Shown one piece after another: positions 15,097-20,741 of a stretch of 20,741 nucleotides of DNA. Positions within the stretch are counted from its first letter, which is position 1; each line of letters starts with the position of its first letter. Location: NCBI RefSeq assembly GCF_000966975.1, contig NZ_JZWV01000181.1:1-20741 (forward strand), written 5' to 3'. Source of the stretch: Streptomyces katrae (GTDB lineage: Bacteria > Actinomycetota > Actinomycetes > Streptomycetales > Streptomycetaceae). The position numbers were made by a program, and so were the translations under genes. The notes below the pieces were generated by a model. The model searched no databases and was not told where the DNA came from. It saw nothing but the letters and a program-made list of their open reading frames with translations.

Positions 15097-16137
15097 TCAC
15101 CGGAGTTCCAGGACCTCCGTCACGGGGCGACGCGGCGTGGCCGGTCCCGGCGGCCCGTACCCGAGGCGGAGGACCATCTGGACGTGGCCCATGGATTCCA
15201 GTGGATCGCGGACCGCCCAGCGCAGCTCCGGCCACTCCAGGGGCTGGGAGGTCATCGAGGTGGCCAGGCCGTCGGCGGTGGCCTGGAGGAGTACACGCTC
15301 GAGCGCCTGGCCGGCCCGCAGCCACTCGGCCGCGGTGTCGTTCGGAGTGCCCAGCAGGGCCAGCTGGGGGTGCTCCTCGAAGACGGCCCAGCCGCGGTCC
15401 GGGACCGGGTGTGCCCGGCCGAAGTCCCGTACGGGCGTCGGACCGGCGCTCCGCGGACCGAAGGCCTCGGCGGGAATGCCGTCGTCCCTCGGTGCGGGCG
15501 CCACACCTTGCGGATGAGCGGTCCAGGCGTCCGTCTCCGCTCGCGCCAGCGGATCCATCTCCTCGTGGTGCTCCGCGTCGCGTACGAGTGAGAGCACGGC
15601 CTCGGTGTGCCAGCGGTCGGGGATGGTCAGGCGGCAGCCTTCCAGTCGGGCGGCCGCGCGCAGGCCGTCCAGCACAGGGGGTGGAACGGCTTCGTCACTG
15701 AAGGGCCGGCGGCTGGTGTGCCGGTGGCGGAGCGCGTCGTACAGCACGGCCAGTCCCTGGTCCTCGGCCGTCGGCGTGCCGAGGGCGGCGGTGGCCAGCA
15801 GCCACGCGTCGGAGCTGTCGGGCAGCAGGCCCACCTCGGCTCCGATCCCGTGCCATGCCGCGGACACCCGCAGGTTGAACAGGACGGCACCGCAGCCGAG
15901 ATGGAGGGCACGGTGATCGGGGTCGGTCCGCTTCATCGCCCGTTCCGGGTCGCCGTGCAGTTCGATGACGCCGGTGGCGCGGCGGAAGACGAACCGCCAG
16001 GGCTGGGCGTTGTGCATCGAGGGTGCGGTGACGGCGTCACCGACGAGCACTGCGGCGGTGTCGGCGTCGATGCGGTCCGTGGCCATGGTCCGGCGCGCGT
16101 CCGGTCCCTCCGGACCGTTCGCCATCCGCTTCGGCAT
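15097..16137 (-). CDS. Acg-family nitroreductase
   Basis: This 346-aa protein resembles the Acg/Rv2032-Rv3131 branch of the nitroreductase superfamily. PSMHNAQPWRF (about 39-49) is the usual N-terminal motif, followed by a long helical middle, HTSRRPFSDEAVP (about 139-151), and a C-terminal WPELRWAVRDPL / VQMVLRLGYG. These relatives are FMN-fold proteins classically induced by DosR; in some of them flavin is thought to be sequestered rather than used catalytically. ATG 16137 has AAGGAG 7 nt upstream. The start lies inside the previous gene (101-nt overlap), and an alternative start at 16086 lacks a well-spaced site. It is the last gene of the 19013-15097 run and ends at the shared hairpin. 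Confidence 0.9.
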   Translation of the reverse strand: MPKRMANGPEGPDARRTMATDRIDADTAAVLVGDAVTAPSMHNAQPWRFVFRRATGVIELHGDPERAMKRTDPDHRALHLGCGAVLFNLRVSAAWHGIGAEVGLLPDSSDAWLLATAALGTPTAEDQGLAVLYDALRHRHTSRRPFSDEAVPPPVLDGLRAAARLEGCRLTIPDRWHTEAVLSLVRDAEHHEEMDPLARAETDAWTAHPQGVAPAPRDDGIPAEAFGPRSAGPTPVRDFGRAHPVPDRGWAVFEEHPQLALLGTPNDTAAEWLRAGQALERVLLQATADGLATSMTSQPLEWPELRWAVRDPLESMGHVQMVLRLGYGPPGPATPRRPVTEVLELR

Positions 16138-16774
16138 GGTTCTGCTCCTTGTGGTGGAGGGTTGCTTGGAGGGGTTGCGCGTCGCCGGCGCAGACGAGTC
16201 GGCTGTCGACGGTGACGACGCCGTCCACGCTCTGGCAGAGCCGGACGACGACGGGCAGCAGTCCGGGGCGCGGCACGGTGCCGCTGAGCGTCACCGTGCC
16301 GTCGTCGACGTCCACGGTGATCGCCGACGGGGCGAGGTGCAGGATGCGGGTGAGGACGTCCTCGACGATCTCCGCCTGAATGGCGTGGTCGTGGCGGAGG
16401 AAGAGCCGGAGGAGGTCGCTGCGGCTGAGCACGCCGGTCACGACGCCCTCCGCGTCGATGACGGGCAGCCGCTTGACCTGGTGCCGGTGCATCACGCGGG
16501 CGGCTCGTACGACGCTCCACTCCGGGCGGGCGGTGACGGCCGGGCTGGTCATCAGCTGCTCGGCGGTGGCCGATCCGCCGTTCGCGCCGTGGGGCCGGCG
16601 GCGGAGCAGGTCGGCCTCCGAGACGACGCCGAGCGCGTGCCCGGCGTCGTTCACGACGGGTACGGCGGTGATGCCGAACTCCTGGAGGAGACGGGCGATC
16701 TCCTTGAAAGGGGTGGCGCGCCGGACGGTCACGGCGGTGGGGGTCATCAGGTCCGCGACGCTGCGGTGTCTCAT
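16037..16774 (-). CDS. CBS-CBS-BON protein (first of three)
   Basis: The 245-aa protein has CBS1 (about 7-60, VADLMTPTAVTV to VVSEADLLRR), CBS2 (about 73-127, LMTSPAVTARPEWSVV to VLSRSDLLRLF) and BON (about 131-195, with VDVDDGTVTLSGTVPR). CBS pairs bind adenosyl nucleotides; BON domains often bind lipid or protein surfaces. The last 45 residues or so are Arg/His/Gly-rich, resemble no domain, and come from out-of-frame reading through the nitroreductase start, so they are probably incidental. ATG 16774 has a GAGGGG-type site upstream and lies 12 nt after the previous CBS-BON stop, which fits operon transcription. A catalytic role is unlikely. Confidence 0.9.
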   Translation of the reverse strand: MRHRSVADLMTPTAVTVRRATPFKEIARLLQEFGITAVPVVNDAGHALGVVSEADLLRRRPHGANGGSATAEQLMTSPAVTARPEWSVVRAARVMHRHQVKRLPVIDAEGVVTGVLSRSDLLRLFLRHDHAIQAEIVEDVLTRILHLAPSAITVDVDDGTVTLSGTVPRPGLLPVVVRLCQSVDGVVTVDSRLVCAGDAQPLQATLHHKEQNHAEADGERSGGTGRAPDHGHGPHRRRHRRSARR

Positions 16775-16786
16775 CGGGGCATCCCC

Positions 16787-17403
16787 TCAGGCAGGCATGG
16801 CGACCGTGAGATCGGCCTTGACGTCCACGACTCCGGGCACGGTGCGCGCGGCCCGTACGACCACGTCTTCGAGGCCGGGTTCAGGCAGGGTTCCGTGAAG
16901 GTGGACGATGCCGTTCGCGACGTGGACGTGGACCTCGGCCGGGGCGTGCGCGTGCGGGATGAGCTGATACATGATCAGTTCGCGGAGCTCGGCACCGATG
17001 TCCGCGTCCGGCCGGAGGTAGACCTTCAGCAGGTCGCCGCGGCTGACCATGCCGGCCAGGCGGCCGTCGGCGTCGACCACCGGCAGGCGCCTGAGGTGGC
17101 CGCGGGCCATCAGGCGGGCCGCACCGGCGATCGTGGCGTCCTTCGGCACGGCACGGTCACGGCGGGGCGCGTCATCAACTGCCCGGCGGTGACCTCGCGG
17201 GGTGCGGCGGCCTCGTCCTGAGCGGTGGCCAGCAGGTCGGCCTCGGAGACGACTCCGGCCACCTGCCCGTCCCCGGTGGTCACGGGGACGGCGCTGACGT
17301 GCCACATGCGCAGGGTCTCGACGATGTCCTTGAAGGCGGTTTCCCGGTCGACGGAGATCACGGCGTGTGTCATGACGTCGTCCACGGTGCGCAGGCGCTT
17401 CAT
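16787..17403 (-). pseudogene. CBS-CBS-BON gene with a 5-bp duplication frameshift (second of three)
   Basis: ATG 17403 (GGAGGA 5 nt upstream) starts MKRLRTVDDVMTHAVISV, a full CBS1, and the beginning of CBS2 (LMTRPAVTVP). The frame then leaves the family sequence and stops at 17110, after a 97-aa product. The rest of CBS2 (KDATIAGAARLMARG to VSRGDLLKVYLRP) and a complete BON domain (VHVHVANGIVHLHGTLPE) continue in another frame to 16787. The junction is a perfect tandem repeat GGCAC-GGCAC (17145-17154, + strand). Removing one unit joins the halves as PAVTVPKDATI and gives 203 aa, like its paralogues. It sits 49 nt after the USP gene and 12 nt before the next CBS-BON gene. It could be a recent mutation, a variable site or a sequence error. 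Confidence 0.85.
17145..17154. repeat. 5-bp tandem duplication causing a frameshift
   Basis: GGCAC occurs twice head to tail at the exact point where the CBS-BON reading frame breaks. Deleting one copy restores a continuous family sequence. Confidence 0.8.
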
Positions 17404-17452
17404 GGTCTTCCTCCCATGGTCATGGGGCGGGCGTGGCGGGTGGGCGCGGGGG

Positions 17453-18322
17453 TCAGTCGTGGGCGATGACGGCGACGGGGGCGGCGGCGTGGTGCAGGAC
17501 CGCGTGGGCGACGGAGCCCAGGTGCATGCCGAGGGGCGAGCGGCGCAGACGGCGGCCGACGACGACCAGCTGCGCCCCCTGGCTCGCCGGGACGAGCCGC
17601 TCGGCGGCCGGCCCCCTGAAGACCGTCTGCGAGACGGCGACCTCGGGGAACTTGTGCCGCCACGGCAACAGAGTGTCCTCCACCATGTGGGTGATGCTGC
17701 GGCTGATGTCCCGCTCGTTGCCGGGGTCGGCGAAGGGAACGTAGGTGTAGGCGGCGGGCATCTTCCAGCCGTGCACGGCCCGCAGCGGGCAGCGGCGGCG
17801 GTCCGCCTCCTCGAAGGCGAAGGCGAGGACCCGGTCGCACGCCTCGTGGACGTCGAGGCCCACGACGATCTCCGCGGCCGATCCGGTGCCCGGCCCGTCC
17901 GGGTCGTCGGCGGGGCGGACGAGGACGACGGGCGTGTCGGTCGCGACCAGGGTGGACATGGCCACCGAACCGACGATGAAGCCGACCAGTCCGCCCAGGC
18001 CCCGTGAGCCCAGGACCAGCAGGTCGGCGTCGGCGGCTTCGGCGGCCAGCGCAGCCGCGGGACGGGCCGAGAGCGCCCGGGTGGTGACGTCCAGGCGCGG
18101 ATGCCGTCGGCGCAGTTCCTGCGAGGCGTCGGCCAGCGCCTGGTCCGCCCAGCTGTCGACGTCCTGGCGTCCGACACCCGGGACCACCGGGTCCAGCAGC
18201 CAGTCGACGGCATGGACCAGACGCAGCGGAACCTGCCGCAGGACCGCCTCCTGGGCGGCCCACCGGGCGGCCGCCAGGCTCTCGGCGGAGCCGTCGACCC
18301 CGACGGTCACGTGCTCGTTCAT
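17453..18322 (-). CDS. Universal stress protein, tandem domains
   Basis: The 289-aa protein has two USP domains (about 1-137 and 150-289). Domain 1 carries the complete ATP signature in GSRGLGGLVGFIVGS (105-120). Domain 2 has GRRLRRSPLGMHLGS (256-270), where the second glycine is leucine, followed by VAHAVLHHAAAPVAVI, a common ending of the regulatory-looking second domain. ATG 18322 was chosen because AAGGAG lies 9 nt upstream and MNEHVTVGVDGS begins right at the first strand. It lies between CBS-BON genes, 34 nt after one and 49 nt before the next, so cotranscription is likely. Domain 2 is close in appearance to that of the USP at 11546-12421, which suggests shared ancestry. Confidence 0.93.
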   Translation of the reverse strand: MNEHVTVGVDGSAESLAAARWAAQEAVLRQVPLRLVHAVDWLLDPVVPGVGRQDVDSWADQALADASQELRRRHPRLDVTTRALSARPAAALAAEAADADLLVLGSRGLGGLVGFIVGSVAMSTLVATDTPVVLVRPADDPDGPGTGSAAEIVVGLDVHEACDRVLAFAFEEADRRRCPLRAVHGWKMPAAYTYVPFADPGNERDISRSITHMVEDTLLPWRHKFPEVAVSQTVFRGPAAERLVPASQGAQLVVVGRRLRRSPLGMHLGSVAHAVLHHAAAPVAVIAHD

Positions 18323-18356
18323 GACTCCGTGCTCCTTCCAGCGGCCCGGGCAGGCT

Positions 18357-19013
18357 TCACCAGGGCAGCGCGCCGCGGCCGTCGCCGGCCGTTGCGGCCG
18401 TGTCGTCGGCATGGGCGGTGACGCGCGGGGCGACCGCCACGACGCCCTCGACGCGTTCGACGAGGCCGAGCAGGGAGCGCAGCTGACTGCGCCGGTGCAC
18501 GCGGCCGTTCAGAGTGACGATGCCGTCCACGACGTGGACGTCGACGTCACCGGCCGGAACGTCCAGCACGTCCGTGAGGATGTCCTCGACCCGACGGCGT
18601 ATCTCCGCGTCCGGGCGCAGGAACATGCGCAGCAGGTCCCGGCGGGTGACGATGCCGACCAGCCGGTCCTCCACGTCGACGACGGGCAGCCGTTCGACAC
18701 CGCGGCGGATCATCAGCCGGGCGGCGTCGGCCGCGGTCTCCTCCGCACGGACGGTGACGGCGGGCGCGGACATGATCTCGCCGGCCGTGGGCGGCACGCC
18801 CTGGGGGGTGCCCCGCGCGTGGGGGCCGGACCGGGCGAGCGCCAGGACGTCGGTCTGGGAGACGACGCCCACCACGCGGTCCTCGTCGTCCAGGACGGGG
18901 ACCCCGCTGATGTCGTGCTGGGCCAGGGTCTTCGCGACCTCCTTGACGGCCGTCCCCGGGGGGACGGAGACGACCTCGTCGGTCATGAGGTCCGCCACCT
19001 TGATGTGGTTCAT
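18357..19013 (-). CDS. CBS-CBS-BON protein (third of three, first in the operon)
   Basis: The 218-aa protein has CBS1 (about 7-60, VADLMTDEVVSVPPG to VVSQTDVLALA), CBS2 (about 80-133, IMSAPAVTVRAEET to IVTRRDLLRMFLRP) and BON (about 137-199, VDVHVVDGIVTLNGRV). ATG 19013 has AGGAGG 4 nt upstream; an upstream in-frame start at 19070 would add 19 Gly/His-rich residues with no site. It leads the five-gene minus-strand run to 15097. The candidate operator at 19103-19117 is about 97 nt upstream. The family presumably senses adenine nucleotides; no ligand can be read here. Confidence 0.93.
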   Translation of the reverse strand: MNHIKVADLMTDEVVSVPPGTAVKEVAKTLAQHDISGVPVLDDEDRVVGVVSQTDVLALARSGPHARGTPQGVPPTAGEIMSAPAVTVRAEETAADAARLMIRRGVERLPVVDVEDRLVGIVTRRDLLRMFLRPDAEIRRRVEDILTDVLDVPAGDVDVHVVDGIVTLNGRVHRRSQLRSLLGLVERVEGVVAVAPRVTAHADDTAATAGDGRGALPW

Positions 19014-19102
19014 GAGGCCTCCTGCTCCGCCGTGCCGGCGGTGGGCGTGGCCGGCGTCCGGTGTTGCCACTCACCATCCGCCGGGGCGGAGCCGCGTTTC
19101 GA

Positions 19103-19117
19103 GGGCCGAACGGTCCC
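19103..19117. promoter_or_regulatory. Candidate operator, GGGCC-GAACG-GTCCC
   Basis: This is a 5-nt-spacer variant, the same form as 5791-5805. Its position, about 97 nt before the CBS-BON ATG, suggests control of the minus-strand operon. Confidence 0.45.
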
Positions 19118-19175
19118 GTCCGGGGACCGGGAGGACCCCCCGCGCCGGGCCGGGCGGGACCGGGCCGGCCCAATG

Positions 19176-19189
19176 GGGACCTTTGGCCC
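19176..19189. promoter_or_regulatory. DosR-box-like operator, GGGAC-CTTT-GGCCC
   Basis: This is the site most like the mycobacterial DosR box: a GGGAC half, an AT-containing centre unusual for this DNA, and GGCCC, preceded by AATG. It is centred about 97 nt before the USP GTG at 19280. Confidence 0.6.
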
Positions 19190-19198
19190 CCCGGCGGG

Positions 19199-19246
19199 CC
19201 CCTGACGGCCCTCTTTCCCGGCCCCGGGCGGTGCCAGCGTCAGGGG
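19199..19246 (+). repeat. Inverted repeat in the leader of the USP gene
   Basis: CCCCTGACG (19199-19207) and CGTCAGGGG (19238-19246) are perfect complements separated by 30 nt, with CCCGG-CC-CCGGG near the middle. It lies between the operator and the start and could be a second factor's site or an mRNA hairpin. Confidence 0.4.
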
Positions 19247-19279
19247 TGACACCCGTCGGCTTCTCGGTTGGGAGGAACC

Positions 19280-20205
19280 GTGGAAAGCACCATCCGTACC
19301 CCCGACACCAGCTCCGTCATCGTCGGCGTGGACGGCTCGGCGCAGGCGCGCGACGCCGCCCTGTGGGCCGCGGCGGAGGCCGAGCGCCGTGGCCGCCCCC
19401 TGCACATCGTCCACGGTGCCGACACCGACGGCAGGGCCCTCTACCTGTCGGCGGAGAGCATCGAGAGGGTCCGTGCCGCGGGCCGGGAACTCCTGGACGA
19501 CACGGCCAAGGCCGTGGCCGCCGAGTATCCGGGGCTGACCGTCACCACCGAGTTCAGCCGCGCCGACGCCGTCACCAGCCTGCACCGGGCCGCCGGCCTG
19601 CACGGCACCATCGTCGTGGGCAACCGCGGCCTGGGCGGCTTCGATTCGCTCATGCTCGGCTCCGTCGGCCTCGACACGGCGGCGGCCGCCCGGACCCCCG
19701 TCATCGTGGTGCGCGGCGTCGAGGGGGCGGAGGAACGCGGCAGCGTCCTCGCCGCCGTCCGCGACGAGCACGACCTGCCGTGCGCCCAGTACGCGGCCCG
19801 GGAAGCCGAGCTGCGCAAGGCGTCGCTGCGGCTGTTGCACGTCTGGAACGTGCTCCAGTCCGTCGGCACCGTCGTGCCCATGCTCGACGGCGTGGACGAG
19901 ATCGCCGGCCGGCACGAGGAGACCCTCCTCGCCGTCACGGACGTGATCCGCGAGGAGTTCCCCGACCTGGTCGTCGAGAGCGAAGCGGAGAAGAGCGTCT
20001 CCGTGGCCGGTGTCCTCGTCGAGGCGTCCCACCACGCCGACCTGCTGGTCATGGGCGGCCGCCGCGCCCCCGCCCCGCTCGGCCTCAGGCGCGGCCTCGG
20101 GCGGGCCGCGCACAGTCTCCGGCCGCGCACAGTCTCCTGCACCACGCCCACTGCCCGGTCGTGCTCGTTCCCCGGCTCGCCGGCCACTTCGGGAGCACGT
20201 CATGA
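19280..20205 (+). pseudogene. Tandem universal stress protein gene with a 17-bp duplication frameshift
   Basis: GTG 19280 (GGGAGG just upstream) starts MESTIRTPDTSSVIVGVDGS. Domain 1 (about 1-146) keeps the ATP signature in GNRGLGGFDSLMLGS. Domain 2 (about 152-302) is intact to GLGRAAHSL, near residue 280. There a perfect 17-bp tandem repeat (20104-20137) shifts the frame; removing one copy restores LLHHAHCPVVLVPRLAG and a stop at 20205, giving 302 aa. That stop forms ATGA with the next start, which supports the original frame. As it stands the shifted frame stays open to the window end. Domain 2 has a degenerate glycine motif (GGRRAPAPLG), as in the other tandem USPs. Whether the duplication is real cannot be told here. 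Confidence 0.85.
20104..20137. repeat. 17-bp perfect tandem duplication causing a frameshift
   Basis: GGCCGCGCACAGTCTCC occurs twice with no gap (20104-20120 and 20121-20137). Since 17 is not a multiple of 3, the reading frame of the USP gene changes here. One copy gives a continuous USP ending. Confidence 0.9.
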
Positions 20206-20741
20206 CCGCCGCCCGGGAGCAGGCCCGCGACATCGTCGTCGGCGTCGACCCGGTCCGGGACTGGCACCTCGCGGTGGCCTGGGCCGCCGACGAGGCACAC
20301 CGCCGCCGGCTGCCGCTTCGACCGGTGCTGGCCGTCCCACCGCAGCACGACACGCCGCACGTCGACGACACCGAGCGGCAGACCGCCCTGCGCCGCGGCG
20401 GCGCCGACCGGCTGGACCAGGCCGCGGCCTGGGTCGGCGAGCGCCACCCGGAGGTCACCGTCCACACCGACCTCCTCGGCGGCTTCCCCGCCCACGTCCT
20501 GCTGGCACAGTCCCGGCACGCCCGTCTCGTCGTCCTCGGCTCCCGGCACCTGGGCCGCGCCGCCGAACTCTTCAGCTCCGGCTCGACCGTCGTCCCCGTG
20601 ACCGCCCAGGCCGCCTGCCCGGTCGCCGTGGTCGGCGACGCCGAACACGCCACCCAGCAGCCGGCCTACCTCGTCGTCGGCATCGACGGCAGCGCGGCCA
20701 CCACCGACGCCCTGACCTTCGCCTTCGACGAGGCCGACCGA
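20202..20741 (+). CDS. Universal stress protein, probably tandem, truncated by the window edge
   Basis: ATG 20202 overlaps the stop of the upstream gene's restored frame (ATGA) and has GGGAG 6 nt upstream. The 180 visible codons hold a first USP domain (DIVVGVDPVRDWHLAVAWAADEA to CPVAVVGD) and the start of a second (AYLVVGIDGSAATTDALTFAFDEADR). The first domain's nucleotide motif is degenerate: GSRHLGRAAELFSSGS has histidine where glycine is expected. The second domain's opening strand is intact, so the functional order may be reversed relative to the other tandem USPs. It is translationally coupled to the disrupted gene, so that frameshift could also lower its expression. Confidence 0.88.
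   Translation, partial: MTAAREQARDIVVGVDPVRDWHLAVAWAADEAHRRRLPLRPVLAVPPQHDTPHVDDTERQTALRRGGADRLDQAAAWVGERHPEVTVHTDLLGGFPAHVLLAQSRHARLVVLGSRHLGRAAELFSSGSTVVPVTAQAACPVAVVGDAEHATQQPAYLVVGIDGSAATTDALTFAFDEADR

Larger units (their letters stand above)
19014..19279. promoter_or_regulatory. Divergent control region between CBS-BON and tandem USP genes
   Basis: These 266 nt have no gene. They are dense in GGGNC/GNCCC half-sites. Two ordered sites stand out: 19103-19117 (about 97 nt from the minus-strand start) and 19176-19189 (about 97 nt from the plus-strand start). Further half-site pairs with 6-nt spacing are seen near 19124-19140, 19157-19172 and 19196-19212. The + leader carries a 9-bp inverted repeat (19199-19246). 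Confidence 0.6.

Noticed and set aside
12891..15701. Long plus-strand frame overlapping phosphoketolase and running into the nitroreductase region
   Set aside because: It is an Arg/Pro/Gly-rich shadow with no recognisable domain; phosphoketolase occupies the other frame with full-length family sequence.
16099..16115. CGGTCC-CTCC-GGACCG inverted repeat as another operator
   Set aside because: It lies inside the nitroreductase coding sequence, downstream of its start, and has the half-sites in the wrong orientation for the shared motif.
16037..16136. C-terminal extension of the CBS-BON protein as an extra functional domain
   Set aside because: It is Arg/His/Gly-rich and comes from reading the nitroreductase 5' end in another frame; the paralogues stop just after BON.
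19014..19279. CRISPR-like or satellite repeat array in the half-site-rich region
   Set aside because: The GGGNC/GNCCC elements vary in spacing and have no repeat-spacer regularity; they fit clustered operator half-sites or simple GC richness.

Overview
The window is high-GC actinobacterial DNA, most likely from Streptomyces or a close relative. The evidence is GC-rich third codon positions throughout, frequent GTG starts, purine-rich ribosome binding sites, and gene families typical of that group. No rRNA, tRNA, CRISPR array, transposase or phage gene was seen. The content matches a dormancy/hypoxia island of the DevR-DevS (DosR-DosS, OsdR-OsdK) type: a GAF-GAF sensor kinase with the heme-ligand histidine, a LuxR-type response regulator, five universal stress protein (USP) genes, three CBS-CBS-BON genes, an Acg-type nitroreductase, an Rv1733c-type membrane protein, two pyridoxamine-oxidase-fold proteins and metabolic enzymes.

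Layout: (1) 196-5120 (+) is a tightly coupled operon: zinc alcohol dehydrogenase, a disrupted HTH-PPOX gene, a beta-phosphoglucomutase-like HAD protein and a GH65 phosphorylase, followed by a single-domain USP (5219-5668). (2) 5964-7100 (+) holds a flavodoxin and the Rv1733c-like membrane protein, convergent with PPK2 (7152-7946, -). (3) 8088-11533 holds the sensor kinase (+), then a PPOX protein and a STAS protein (both -), then the response regulator (+). (4) 11546-12421 (-) is a tandem USP, divergent from phosphoketolase (12661-15030, +), which ends at a perfect hairpin. (5) 15097-19013 (-) is a five-gene run: CBS-BON, tandem USP, disrupted CBS-BON, CBS-BON, nitroreductase. (6) 19280 to the right edge (+) holds a disrupted tandem USP gene and a partial USP gene.

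A shared inverted repeat, GGGNC-(N4 or N5)-GNCCC, lies in the upstream regions of most transcription units, with its centre usually 80-115 nt before the start codon. It resembles the mycobacterial DosR box (core GGGACTWWAGTCCC), so the encoded response regulator probably controls the whole window, including itself. A reasonable reading is a redox/oxygen-sensing survival regulon. In it, phosphorolysis of a glucose disaccharide (GH65 plus phosphomutase), phosphoketolase (acetyl phosphate) and PPK2 (polyphosphate) could supply energy with little respiration, while USP and CBS-BON proteins would bind nucleotides.

Three genes carry frame disruptions. Two of them coincide exactly with perfect short tandem duplications (5 bp and 17 bp) whose removal restores a full-length protein. 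Whether these are real or sequence errors cannot be told from the window.
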